DNA of 64,000 nt from Nibricoccus aquaticus. Lineage in GTDB: Bacteria > Verrucomicrobiota > Verrucomicrobiia > Opitutales > Opitutaceae. The translations under genes and the position numbers were made by a program. The stretch lies in assembly GCF_002310495.1 (NCBI RefSeq), contig NZ_CP023344.1, positions 2,931,501 through 2,995,500 on the forward strand. The letters run 5' to 3'. Shown here piece by piece: positions 41,263 to 50,544 of this stretch; position 1 is the stretch's first letter; every line of letters starts with the position of its first letter. The notes under the pieces were generated by a model, which saw only the letters and a program-made list of their open reading frames with translations, was not told where the DNA came from and ran no database searches.

Positions 41263-44183
41263 GCGCTAGCAGGAGAGGAAACGGCTGCGTCGCGGAAGCG
41301 CAGCTTTTCCTCCTCGCGATCGGAGAACGGAATGCCGTTCTCCATCCAGTCAGGCTTGGGGGAGTCCTTGAGGAAGTGGTCGAAAAACTGGTTCATGCGC
41401 AGCGCGAAGTCGCGTTGATCGGCGCGGCGGCGGAGACCGTGGAATTCGTTGTTGTAGTTGAGCAGGTAGCACTCTTTCCCGAGACGGCGGAGTGTTAGAA
41501 AGAGCTCCAGACCTTGGGCGAAGGGCACGGCGTCGTCCTGATCGTTGTGCAAAAGCAAAAGAGGCGTCTCGATGCGCTCCGCGTGGAAGACGGGGGAGTT
41601 TTCCACATAGAGATGCGGCGCTTCGTGGAGCGGTTTGCCGATGCGGCTCTGGTAATGCTCGTACTGGAATTGACGCACGCGGCCAGAACCCTGGCGGATT
41701 CCCGAGTAGGCACTGGTCATGTTGGCGACGACGGCGCCGGCTTCGGCCGCACGGAAGCGATGGGTTTGAGTGAGCAGGTAAGCGGTCTGGTAGCCGCCCC
41801 ACGAGTGGCCCTGGATGCCGATGGCATTTTCGTTCACGAAACCGCGGCGGACGATTTCGTCGACGGCGGGCAACACGCACTTCACGGCGCTCTGGCCGGG
41901 CTGGCCGAGTGTGTAGCGAATGTCGGGCGTGAGCACCAAGTAGCCGTTGCTGGTGTAGTGCGAGAGATTGATGACTGCACTGGGGACGGGCGGATTGAAC
42001 GTGTGAATAACCTGGGAGAGCCGCTCGTAGAGATAGACGATCATCGGGTATTTCTTCGACGGATCGAAGTTGGCCGGCTTGTAGAGGACGGCGGGAAGTT
42101 CGATGCCGTCGGCATTGCGGTAACTCAGCATCTCCGCGTTTCCCCAGAGAAATGGGCCGAGCTGCGCGCCGCCGTTCGAAACTTTTTCGAAGCGATCCAA
42201 CTGGGCGTTGGAGGTGTAGAGATCGGGGAATTCGTCGAAGCGCGATGCGCTAAAAAGGAGGACGTCTGCGTCGGCTGCACGATTGAGATAGCGCAGGTTT
42301 TTATCCTGCCAGAGAAGGCGGGCGGGTTTTTCGGTGGAATCGAATGATGTGCGAAAGAAACCTGTCGCCCGGGTGATCTCGTCTTCTCCGCGTAAGAGCA
42401 GCGGGAGGGCGGTGTTGATCCCGCGTTTGTCGTCACCGGCATCGACTTGCTCGATGTTTTGAAGACGCAGGATGATTTTATTTTCCCGGCCGAACCCGGA
42501 AGTGAGGCAGCGGGCGGGCGATCCGTCGGCGAAGAGCTGCCACATATCATAGCGGTCATAGACGAGCAGGGAGTCGCCATCCCGGGTCCAACCGGCGGTG
42601 CCGTACGAAGGGATTTCTCCGGGGTAATCGACCAACTCGTCGGCGAAAAAAGCGGGCAAAGCCTGCGTGAGGTTTTTAATCGCGCCGGTTTGCGCGTCGA
42701 TGCTGTGCCAGTGTTTCTCGTGATAGAACGCGATCCAGCGGCTGTTGTGCGACCAGCGAACACCGGATTTTTCACCGAGTTCTTTTACCAGGAGGCGACG
42801 TTCGCCGTTGGTGGCATCGGTGAGGTGGAGATCTTGGAAGATGCCGTCGTAGTCGAAGCGCCGGCGGTACGGACGATCGTCGAGGCCGAAGGCGTGTGTG
42901 CCGCTATCTGCGATCGTGACGCTGGGGAGTGTGAGGTCGGCGAGTTGGACGTAGCGACGTGATGCGAGATCGAGCACGCCCCAGTAAGCGCGCTTTCGTT
43001 CTTTGTCGGCGCGCTGGCGTTGGAGAGTGGGGACAAAGTCGTCGCGCCAGTGCCAGAGATCGGCGGTGACTTTTTCTTCGTCGATGAGCGTTTCGCGGCG
43101 TTTATCGGGTACGGGCTGGATTCGTGCGGCGGGGATGGATAGCCTTTTCCCGTCCTGTGAGAAAATGGGGGCGGCTTCACTGTTGATGCCTAATGAAGAG
43201 GGAAGTCCGGTTGTCTTTGGCGTGATGAGCGGAGTGGCTTCGGTATTCGGTTTCCGGAGCCAGTGATAGAGAGAAAATTGTGCGGGCATCGAACCCTGCG
43301 CGTCGCGATCGGTGGCGAAGACGGCCTGCGTCTGTTCGCGATCCCAGGTGAACTGAAGGTATTTGCCGGGACCCGATGCCAGCGCGAAGGGCTCGGTCGA
43401 GTCGCCGGGGGTTACCGCAAAGAGGCCGTTTCGTGTTTCCGAGGTGGACGAAACGGAGAAGACCAGTGTGTGAGCGTCGCGAGAGAACCAATAGTCGAGA
43501 ACGTCGGTGAACGTGCGTTCTGCGGAGGACGCAGGCGCGGTCAGATCCATCAAGACGAGATCGGTGCCGGTCTTTTCTGGTTTAGTGACTGGAGGGCTGG
43601 CGTTGGCGGCGGGCTCTTTTCGATAGGCGAGCCATGCGCCGCCGCGTGCGGGCACTTGAAAGTTTTTAACGGATGCGAGTTGGCTGACGTTGCCGTTATC
43701 GAGAGCGATCACCACGAGGCCTTCGCGCGGCATTTCGGCGGCCGGCTTTTTTTCGCGTTTGGCGCGAAGCGTTTCTTCCTGCGCGGGAAATCGTGTGCAG
43801 ATTACGAAGTGGCTGTCGCTGGTGAACGTGATCGTGGCTTCGCGTCGAGGGGAGGCGCGGTCGGGGTTTTCCTCGGAAGCAGTCAGGGGCTGAGGCGGGA
43901 GTGCTCCGATGGGGACTCGCTGTTCCTGGCCTGTGGTGAGATTGCGGATGATCAGGTCGCCGTCGCCTTCGAGCGGCATGAAGGCATAGGCCAGCCAGCG
44001 TCCGTCGCGAGAGAGCACAGGCGTTGTCGAGATCGAGCGCCAGCTGTCGAAGTCTTGATGCGACAGCGGGTGTTTGGGTGATTCCGCATGCGCGACCTGC
44101 CAGTGCGCGACAGTCAAAAAGGCTGCACACAGAAGCAGACAGATCGAAGCGATGCGCATGCGGAAAGTTTTGAAGTGATTCAA
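41253..44183 (-). CDS. Exported S9 family (prolyl oligopeptidase-like) peptidase
   Basis: A 976-residue secreted serine peptidase. A signal peptide (about 33 residues, ending AHAES) is followed by a long beta-propeller region and a C-terminal alpha/beta-hydrolase domain. The nucleophile is in GIQGHSWGGYQTAY (Ser near 794), the Asp in HNDQDDAVPFAQG (near 881-884) and the His in NYNNEFHGLRRR (near 915), all in place. It would cleave short peptides outside the cytoplasm. It is the last of three overlapping leftward genes (ATGA with the upstream gene). Confidence 0.9.
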   Translation of the reverse strand: MNHFKTFRMRIASICLLLCAAFLTVAHWQVAHAESPKHPLSHQDFDSWRSISTTPVLSRDGRWLAYAFMPLEGDGDLIIRNLTTGQEQRVPIGALPPQPLTASEENPDRASPRREATITFTSDSHFVICTRFPAQEETLRAKREKKPAAEMPREGLVVIALDNGNVSQLASVKNFQVPARGGAWLAYRKEPAANASPPVTKPEKTGTDLVLMDLTAPASSAERTFTDVLDYWFSRDAHTLVFSVSSTSETRNGLFAVTPGDSTEPFALASGPGKYLQFTWDREQTQAVFATDRDAQGSMPAQFSLYHWLRKPNTEATPLITPKTTGLPSSLGINSEAAPIFSQDGKRLSIPAARIQPVPDKRRETLIDEEKVTADLWHWRDDFVPTLQRQRADKERKRAYWGVLDLASRRYVQLADLTLPSVTIADSGTHAFGLDDRPYRRRFDYDGIFQDLHLTDATNGERRLLVKELGEKSGVRWSHNSRWIAFYHEKHWHSIDAQTGAIKNLTQALPAFFADELVDYPGEIPSYGTAGWTRDGDSLLVYDRYDMWQLFADGSPARCLTSGFGRENKIILRLQNIEQVDAGDDKRGINTALPLLLRGEDEITRATGFFRTSFDSTEKPARLLWQDKNLRYLNRAADADVLLFSASRFDEFPDLYTSNAQLDRFEKVSNGGAQLGPFLWGNAEMLSYRNADGIELPAVLYKPANFDPSKKYPMIVYLYERLSQVIHTFNPPVPSAVINLSHYTSNGYLVLTPDIRYTLGQPGQSAVKCVLPAVDEIVRRGFVNENAIGIQGHSWGGYQTAYLLTQTHRFRAAEAGAVVANMTSAYSGIRQGSGRVRQFQYEHYQSRIGKPLHEAPHLYVENSPVFHAERIETPLLLLHNDQDDAVPFAQGLELFLTLRRLGKECYLLNYNNEFHGLRRRADQRDFALRMNQFFDHFLKDSPKPDWMENGIPFSDREEEKLRFRDAAVSSPASAQP

Positions 44184-45835
44184 GGATTCCGGTCCACGGG
44201 GTCGGTGGGTTTCTGGAAATTCGTGCGGTAGGTTTTCGCACTGGCGGCAAGTTTCAGGAAGACATCCATGGGAACCACTTCGACCGACTCGCTGAGGCTG
44301 TTGAAGATTTTGGTCACTTTCTCGACGGTGTTGGACTCTCGCACGTGCATGAGGAGAAAGTAGGGACGGTTGGGATTGAGCTGGATCAGTTCCTCAAGGT
44401 CGGCGGCGGCTTCTTCTATGGAGCGATCGACCGCGAGGTAGTAGTCGTAGCTGAGGAAAGGTTTTCCATTTCGCAGATCGAACGTGCGGGCGGAGCCGTA
44501 GCCGTTGACGAAGCCGAGCGCGTCGGGGAATTGCTCATAGTAACGATCGACGAGTTCCTTGGGCAGATCGGTGTTGCCGACATGCCGGTTGCCCTCGGAG
44601 TAGTCCATGATCTCAAGCACGCGGAGATCGAGCCGGGTCATCAACTCACGACCGAATTTCATGAGCCCGGGAAATTTGTCCGCGGGAATGGCCTTCGGGT
44701 ACATGTAGCCGGGACCACTGAGGCCGCCGATGAAGTAGTCGTTGGGCGATTTGTCTTCGTAGAAATACTGGAGCGCGGGCGGATTCATCCACACCCAGTT
44801 CATGAGAACCTGCCACGTGTAAGGAATCTGGCCGCGGCCGGGCTTGGTCCATGTGCCGATGCCCATCGCGTCGGTGGCGACGGCGCAGATGTAGACTTTT
44901 TTCTCCGCGACACGTTTTTCGTCCGCCTGGACGTGATGGTTGTTGGTGAACTTGAAATCCGGCGTGAGTGGAATTTGCGACGTGAAGGAGACGTTGGGAA
45001 GATTGTGAAGGCCCTCCATGATGAGCCCGTAGTTTCCGACGAGCGTCGTGTGCTGGCCTTCGGTGTCCTTGCCGTAGGAATGCCAGCCGAGGACGACGCT
45101 GGACGGATTTTGCTGGCTGAGAATTTTTCTCAGCAGAGCGAGTTCCTCCACGTGTTTGGGATTGGCGGAGAGATCGGTGAAGAACGCGCGTTGTTGAATG
45201 CCGAAGTCGGCAATGCCCGGCTGCATCTCTGCGCCGGCGTGGCCGCCCATGACGACGTAGTAATCGCGCGAGCAACGGGACCAATATTGGTCATATGCCC
45301 ATTGATAGATGACGTGATCCGGCTGGGCGGTAAATTTACCGCGAAGATCGACGACGGGTTTCAGACCGTGGCGGGCGGCGAGCGCCAACTGGTTTTCGTT
45401 CACGACGACGAGGTCTTCGACGCCGGCGATGGTGAAAGCGACGATCAGCGAGGAGCGCACATTTTTGTCCCAGACGACGCAGCCCTTCGCGTAGCGGGCG
45501 AACTGGCTGAGCGCGGCATCGGCGTCGTTCAGTCCGAGGCGTTCGAATGTAACGTGGTGACGTTTTTCGAGAAAACCGACGAGCGGGTGGACGATTTCCC
45601 ACTGCCAGTTTTTTGGATACTCGAGATAAAGGTGTGCGTTATCGCGATTGGTCAGACCCTGGAGGGAAATGAGCAACGCATGGACCGGAACGTCGCCATC
45701 CATGCGCCAGTTTTCGGAAAGCGGAACGATCGTCGCAGCAGCGGGAGCGCGGTCGAGCTGGCGTGGGGCGCGTTGAGCATGCGCGAAAGCGCAGACGCTG
45801 AGAGCGGCCAGCAGAGAAAGGGTGAAACGGATCAT
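44180..45835 (-). CDS. Exported GxGYxYP-type protein, putative glycoside hydrolase
   Basis: A 551-residue protein with a signal peptide (about 20 residues, ending AFAHAQ). It contains the SGPGYMYPKA motif that names the GxGYxYP family, whose C-terminal domain is regarded as a putative glycoside hydrolase, and conserved GWHSYGKDTEGQH and MHVRESNTVEK segments. Activity of this family is poorly characterised. It overlaps both neighbours by ATGA (45832-45835 and 44180-44183), so it is made together with the small exported protein and the S9 peptidase. Confidence 0.72.
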   Translation of the reverse strand: MIRFTLSLLAALSVCAFAHAQRAPRQLDRAPAAATIVPLSENWRMDGDVPVHALLISLQGLTNRDNAHLYLEYPKNWQWEIVHPLVGFLEKRHHVTFERLGLNDADAALSQFARYAKGCVVWDKNVRSSLIVAFTIAGVEDLVVVNENQLALAARHGLKPVVDLRGKFTAQPDHVIYQWAYDQYWSRCSRDYYVVMGGHAGAEMQPGIADFGIQQRAFFTDLSANPKHVEELALLRKILSQQNPSSVVLGWHSYGKDTEGQHTTLVGNYGLIMEGLHNLPNVSFTSQIPLTPDFKFTNNHHVQADEKRVAEKKVYICAVATDAMGIGTWTKPGRGQIPYTWQVLMNWVWMNPPALQYFYEDKSPNDYFIGGLSGPGYMYPKAIPADKFPGLMKFGRELMTRLDLRVLEIMDYSEGNRHVGNTDLPKELVDRYYEQFPDALGFVNGYGSARTFDLRNGKPFLSYDYYLAVDRSIEEAAADLEELIQLNPNRPYFLLMHVRESNTVEKVTKIFNSLSESVEVVPMDVFLKLAASAKTYRTNFQKPTDPVDRNP

Positions 45836-46368
45836 GGCGCGGTGGTTGGCGAGACGCGGTTGAAAATGTACACGATGGGACGGTTGCGCGTGCTACGGAG
45901 CTCGGTGAGCGTGAGGCGTGAGCCATTGGTCGAGAGCTTGTAGTCGCTGAGAATGTTCACGGCGCGCGGGCCTTGCTGGGCTTCGAGCGTGAGATCGGTG
46001 TTCACGCGCAGGATACGTTTTTCATCCAGCCACTCGGCGCGAACGCGTTTGGTGCGATCGTCGCTGATGTAGGCGCCGAGGTGGCGGTTGTCGGCCCACA
46101 TCGGAGCGAGCTGAACGTTACCGGTCTGGGCCAAGTCGATCACGGTGGTGTCTTCGTGAATGCGACGGCTCCAGCTGAGCTGGCGGTGAATGGTGATTTT
46201 TTCCCCCTGAACGGTCAGGGTGAGATCGAAGGCTTTCCAGGGGCTGAGTTCGGTGCTCAGTGTCGCATCGTAGCGCCAGAGGCCGGAGAAATTGTCGCTG
46301 CTTGCATCGGCGGCATGGGCCGAGAGCGCGAAGGTGGATAAAAGGAGGGTGGTCAGGAAACGATTCAT
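45832..46368 (-). CDS. Small exported beta-rich protein of unknown function
   Basis: A 178-residue protein with a signal peptide (MNRFLTTLLLSTFALSAHAA) and a mature part of repeated beta strands (FSGLWRYDATLS, FDLTLTVQGEKITIHRQL), which suggests a lipocalin-like or small beta-barrel fold. No family is recognised. It is the first gene of the leftward operon with the GxGYxYP protein and S9 peptidase, read from 46368, just after a terminator for the TonB receptor gene. Confidence 0.7.
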   Translation of the reverse strand: MNRFLTTLLLSTFALSAHAADASSDNFSGLWRYDATLSTELSPWKAFDLTLTVQGEKITIHRQLSWSRRIHEDTTVIDLAQTGNVQLAPMWADNRHLGAYISDDRTKRVRAEWLDEKRILRVNTDLTLEAQQGPRAVNILSDYKLSTNGSRLTLTELRSTRNRPIVYIFNRVSPTTAP

Positions 46369-46383
46369 GGCGGGGAAATAATA

Positions 46384-46412
46384 AAGGCGGAGCCCGTGAT
46401 GGACTCCGCCTT
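46384..46412 (-). terminator. Rho-independent terminator after the TonB receptor gene
   Basis: On the minus strand AAGGCGGAG and CTCCGCCTT (46404-46412 with 46384-46392) form a perfect 9-pair stem with an 11-base loop, followed by the U-rich tail TTATTATTT. It starts 42 bases downstream of the receptor stop and ends 16 bases before the next gene's start, so it separates the receptor gene from the GxGYxYP operon. Confidence 0.82.
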
Positions 46413-46453
46413 GTTGGTTGTGGCTTAAAACCGGGCCATCAGCAGTGGCTGGT

Positions 46454-49333
46454 TTAGAAGGTGAGCGTGGTGCGCAGCGTCCACGTGCGTGGCTCGGCTG
46501 CGACGACGTTGCCTTCGTAATAGGTCTTATCGGCGAGGTTCTGGATGCCGAGCGAGCTGGTCAGTTTGTATCCGAACAGTTCCCACGGGTAGGTGACCGA
46601 TCCGTCGAAAACGAAGTAGTCGCCGGCTTTCCAGCCACCGCGATCAGGATTCCAGTCGAACGAGCGGCTCTGGACGGTCTCGGAGGAGTAGCGTGCACCG
46701 AGGCTTAGCGCGAGGCCACGGACCGGACCGTGGGTGAACGTGTATTTGTTGTACACGTTGAAGCGGTATTCCGGAACGTTTTCGATACGATTGCCGAAGA
46801 ACATGCTCCAGAGCGCTTGATTGGAAGCGGTGGCGCTGTTGAAGCCGGCGGTACCGGGCTTGAACTTTGTAGGATCTTCCATGGTCTCGGCCTGCCACAT
46901 CCAGGCGCCGTTGATGACGGCCTGGTAGTTGCGGATCGGAGTCCAGATGATGTCGAACTCGGTGCCCTCGATCTGATTTTCAACACCGACCGTGCGCCAG
47001 CGGAAGTTGCGTTTGTTGTAGAAGAGCGATGTTGGCGCGAAGAGCGTGGTGCTGCTGTTGAAGGGATCGCTGGAGATTTTCTGGGTGTCGTCGAGCTTCT
47101 GGTCTTTGCGGATACCGCGGAAGAGCGATACGGTCGAAACGAGTTTGTCATTCCAGAGCGAGGTCTTCACACCGACTTCGTAATTCAAGCCTTCCTCATT
47201 CTCGATACTTGCATCGGAACCGTTTGCTATGAGCACGGAACGTCCTTGGGGTACGCTAGTGATGGTCGATCCTCGGTAATTAAAGCTACCTCCAGTAAAG
47301 GTAAGTGCGTCCTGTAGAAGCTGGTCCAATGCGAGTTCATCGTAACCGCCGGCGAGACCGGTATTGATCTTAAAGGTTTTTGAAATCGTAGCGTAAACGG
47401 AGAGACCAGGTTTGATCTCGTACGAGGCACCGCCCATCCAAGCGTCTCCCTTGCGGGTACGGAACATTTCGGGATCTCCGGCGTAGCTGGGGGTGTAGTT
47501 GTAAACGTTTGCTGGATACGTGGTCTGGTCAAGGTAGGCGGTTGCCGGTGGGATAAACCACGGAGCATTGGTCTCAGCAGTCTGACCCTGCGCTTCGGTC
47601 GATTCTTTGCGATAGCCGGACAGGATGGTCAGCTTGTCCTGGAGAAGCTGCACCTGCCAATTGACGTAAACGGCTTCGTTCTTGGTATTATAGCCATCGA
47701 GAATGTTGCGCTCGATATTGTACACTTTGTCGGCAGGGGGATTGGGGTGAATCGAGGGATCCCACTGTGAGTAAACCTGCTGAGCTGTGAGGATATTGCC
47801 GAAACGGTCACGGAGGACCTGATTGGTGGGGACGAGACCGTTAACGCCGGCAGGATTTGGGAGGTTGTTAACGGGAGGGGTCGGATAGTTATAGCCAGGA
47901 ACCTTATAATATACTGCACCGGCCGAAGCCATGTACTGCTGGCGCTGCTTGTTCACGATGCCGCCCACGAGTATCTTGTTTTTAATTCCGAAGGCGTCGG
48001 CTTTGAAAATGAGATCGATCTGATGGTCCTGAGCTCGACGATAGTAACCGTTGCCTGCTCCTGCATTGATTGCGTTGAAGGTGATACCGTCGGCATTGGG
48101 TATGTTGAGACCGCCGATGTTATCGAACTGGCTGTTGTCATTGGTGAAGACATAGCGGGCGTCCACCCACGAGAAGGGCGAGAGATCGACGGTAGTCTGG
48201 AAGGTTTTAACCTCATTTTCCGTGTAGGCTCCGGAGTTGGTGAAATTAAACGCTTCATCCTTCACGCGGACACCACTGGTGTTGGTGTAGTAGCCGTTTG
48301 GGGAGTTGGTGGTATAGAGAGGAAGTGAGGGATCGTTTCTGGCCTTGCGGACGTCGGCGATCCAGTTGGTCGGGCTGTTGAAAATGCGCGCGCGGTAGGC
48401 GGTCGCATTAGCGACGCCAGAAGCAGCGATCAGCTCGGGAGTCGGATTCGCGTAGGCCTCGAACCAGGCAGTCGGGTAAACCCAGCTGTAGTCATTCTGG
48501 TTGTAGGACTCTTTGAGATACTCGAGCTCGAGGTTGATGCGGAGCTTGCCGCTCTTGAATGGATTGAGCGTGAGAGACGGCGTGATGTTGAGGTTCTTTT
48601 TGAACTCGTAGTTGCGATCACCGCTCTGGTCGGTCCATGCGCCGACAACCCGGAGCGCCGCCTGTGAAGAAAGCGCGGCGTTATGATCGAGGATGACTTT
48701 GTCGCCTCCGTTGTCGTCTACGGTGTAGCTGAGAGTGGTGAAGTTTTTTTCAAACTGTGGTTTCTTCGTGATGTAGTTGATGACACCGCCGGGGTAACCC
48801 TGGCCGAAGAATACGGCGGCGGGGCCTTTGACGATTTCGACACGATCAACGTTATCGAGATTGTAAGAGGCGTAGCGAAACACGCCATTGCGGAGAAGGG
48901 AGTTCACGGTGAACCCGCGCATGGTGAAGTTGCCTTGCGGAGTGGCAGAGTTGCCGGGGAGGCGCATGGCGAACCGTGAGTCGGGCGAACCGGACGCGGT
49001 GTAGCGCAAAATGTCCGTGATGGAACTGACACCGGTGTCATCCAAGAAGTCGCGACTCATCACGGAGATATTTACCGGGACCTTTTGGATCTCGGTGCCG
49101 ATACGAGTTGCGGTGGCTGAGTTCGTTTTCAGGTAGCCGTAGTCTCTTTCGGTTTTCACCTCGAACGGCGACAATACCAGTACTTCGTCATCGGGCTGTG
49201 TGACGGGGGTGGCGGGAGTTGGGATAGCGGGGGGCGTGGTTTGTGCCCGTGTAGTGGTTACTGTCAGCAGTGCAGCCAGGCCGATGGTCAGGTATTGCCC
49301 GACAGCGGCTGGAGTACGCGGATTGGTTTTCAT
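46454..49333 (-). CDS. TonB-dependent outer-membrane receptor
   Basis: A 959-residue receptor. A signal peptide (ending TTTRAQ) leads to a short Pro/Thr linker and a DDEVLVLSPFEVKTER box that probably serves as the TonB box. The plug domain follows (KVPVNISVMSRDFLDDTG, NFTMRGFTVNS, VDRVEIVKGPAAVFFGQG, GGVINYITKKP), then a long 22-strand type barrel and a terminal strand ending in Phe (WTLRTTLTF). The plug resembles that of siderophore receptors, but in this phylum the same type serves glycans and peptides. Here the substrate is probably that of the surrounding genes. Confidence 0.92.
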   Translation of the reverse strand: MKTNPRTPAAVGQYLTIGLAALLTVTTTRAQTTPPAIPTPATPVTQPDDEVLVLSPFEVKTERDYGYLKTNSATATRIGTEIQKVPVNISVMSRDFLDDTGVSSITDILRYTASGSPDSRFAMRLPGNSATPQGNFTMRGFTVNSLLRNGVFRYASYNLDNVDRVEIVKGPAAVFFGQGYPGGVINYITKKPQFEKNFTTLSYTVDDNGGDKVILDHNAALSSQAALRVVGAWTDQSGDRNYEFKKNLNITPSLTLNPFKSGKLRINLELEYLKESYNQNDYSWVYPTAWFEAYANPTPELIAASGVANATAYRARIFNSPTNWIADVRKARNDPSLPLYTTNSPNGYYTNTSGVRVKDEAFNFTNSGAYTENEVKTFQTTVDLSPFSWVDARYVFTNDNSQFDNIGGLNIPNADGITFNAINAGAGNGYYRRAQDHQIDLIFKADAFGIKNKILVGGIVNKQRQQYMASAGAVYYKVPGYNYPTPPVNNLPNPAGVNGLVPTNQVLRDRFGNILTAQQVYSQWDPSIHPNPPADKVYNIERNILDGYNTKNEAVYVNWQVQLLQDKLTILSGYRKESTEAQGQTAETNAPWFIPPATAYLDQTTYPANVYNYTPSYAGDPEMFRTRKGDAWMGGASYEIKPGLSVYATISKTFKINTGLAGGYDELALDQLLQDALTFTGGSFNYRGSTITSVPQGRSVLIANGSDASIENEEGLNYEVGVKTSLWNDKLVSTVSLFRGIRKDQKLDDTQKISSDPFNSSTTLFAPTSLFYNKRNFRWRTVGVENQIEGTEFDIIWTPIRNYQAVINGAWMWQAETMEDPTKFKPGTAGFNSATASNQALWSMFFGNRIENVPEYRFNVYNKYTFTHGPVRGLALSLGARYSSETVQSRSFDWNPDRGGWKAGDYFVFDGSVTYPWELFGYKLTSSLGIQNLADKTYYEGNVVAAEPRTWTLRTTLTF

Positions 49334-49401
49334 GGTTCGTTGGTGTTGGTTTGTGTTTCAGCGGCAGAAGCGGGGTGCGCGTTCCGATTGCGGAAAGTTT
49401 T

Positions 49402-50448
49402 TTATGGAGCGGCCGTGGGGCCGACAGACCCTGGAAGCAGCAGGCGGGGCGAAATGCTTATGCCGATACGTCCGTTCACGCCGGGGTTTTCGATCCGCCA
49501 GAGCAGGTGATCGACGACCTTGCGAATGAGGGTGGGCAGGTTGACGTCGATCGCGGCGGGAGAGTGGTCGAGGTTGTGGTAGATGACTGGGTTGTAGTTG
49601 CCCAAGACGGCCTCGAAATCTTTTGGTGCGGTTTTACCCGCCTCGCGGAGCGCTCTGAAAAAAGAGCCGCAAAAATGGTCTACGGGAATATACAGGCCGG
49701 TGGCGGCCGGTGTGATTTCCAGGAGGCGTTTAACCAAGATGCTGCTTTCGCCGTGTATGGGTGCGATCTCTAGATAGCTGACTCCTGGATTCGCCTGTCC
49801 AAGGATGGGATGCACGGACATGCCCAATTCATGCGCGTGGGCTATGAAGGCCTGATTGCGGCTGACAACCGCGCTGTAGTCGGGATCGGTTGAGATGACG
49901 GCGACCGACTTGTGTCCCCTGGACTTCAAGTACTCGGCGGCCATGCGGCCGTTTTCTTCGTTGTTGGGTTCGACGTAGTCGCCTGAATACGTCGCCGAGC
50001 GGCGCGTCATGAACCAAACGTAAGGAATTTCCCGCAGTTTGCTCAGGCACTCGGCGGAAGGCTCCATGCCTTGGATGATGATCCCGTCCAGCTGTTCGCT
50101 CGCGAGACTGCGGGGCAGTTCGTCAGGCGTGTTGGTGAAAAGCACGCGGACATCGATGCGATAACGCTGGTCCGCAGACTGAGCCTGAAGGAGTCGATCT
50201 TGAAACCAGTTGTGACTGGGGTTGTTCGCCTTTGCCCCGACGAACCAGACACCGATGCGGCGTTGTTCAGGCTGTGCAGACTTGGGGCCGCGGCGGCGAT
50301 TAACAGGGGCGGGCACATAATTGTGCTGCTGCATGACAGCGCGGATGCGCGCGAGACTGTCAGGGGCTACCAACTGGGGTTGATTGATGGCGCGTGACAC
50401 CGTGGCGGGGGAGACACGGGCTTTGCGGGCGATTTCGGTGATTAACAT
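49402..50448 (-). CDS. LacI family transcriptional regulator
   Basis: A 348-residue repressor: an N-terminal helix-turn-helix (ITEIARKARVSPATVSRAIN) and hinge, then a periplasmic-binding-protein-like effector domain (IGVWFVGAKANNP, LDGIIIQGMEP, GRMAAEYLKSRGHKSVAVIS). It is oriented with the TonB receptor gene 68 bases downstream and the TIM-barrel gene upstream. It probably represses the surrounding sugar genes, including the divergent rhamnosidase, and responds to a sugar; target and effector are inferred from position. Confidence 0.9.
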   Translation of the reverse strand: MLITEIARKARVSPATVSRAINQPQLVAPDSLARIRAVMQQHNYVPAPVNRRRGPKSAQPEQRRIGVWFVGAKANNPSHNWFQDRLLQAQSADQRYRIDVRVLFTNTPDELPRSLASEQLDGIIIQGMEPSAECLSKLREIPYVWFMTRRSATYSGDYVEPNNEENGRMAAEYLKSRGHKSVAVISTDPDYSAVVSRNQAFIAHAHELGMSVHPILGQANPGVSYLEIAPIHGESSILVKRLLEITPAATGLYIPVDHFCGSFFRALREAGKTAPKDFEAVLGNYNPVIYHNLDHSPAAIDVNLPTLIRKVVDHLLWRIENPGVNGRIGISISPRLLLPGSVGPTAAP

Positions 50449-50469
50449 TTAGGTTGGGGTGACCTTCAA

Positions 50470-50482
50470 ATGAAATTTTCAT
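50470..50482. promoter_or_regulatory. Palindrome ATGAAATTTTCAT upstream of the LacI gene
   Basis: A perfect 13-base palindrome with a single central base, 22 bases upstream of the regulator start; a half-site-like CATGAAAATTG follows at about 50490. It could be an autoregulatory operator. AACTGAAAA-type half sites in tandem (51411-51430) lie in the promoter region of the rhamnosidase, but they do not form the same palindrome. Confidence 0.4.
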
Positions 50483-50544
50483 AACAAGTCATGAAAATTG
50501 TCTGACGCGGGTCAAGTATTTTCAGCAAGACGCTTGCCACTTCG

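Noticed and set aside
44345-45943. 532-codon plus-strand frame antisense to the GxGYxYP gene
   Set aside because: Its composition is shadow-like (Gly/Val/Asp/Glu-rich), and the minus-strand gene has a signal peptide and coupled overlaps with both neighbours.
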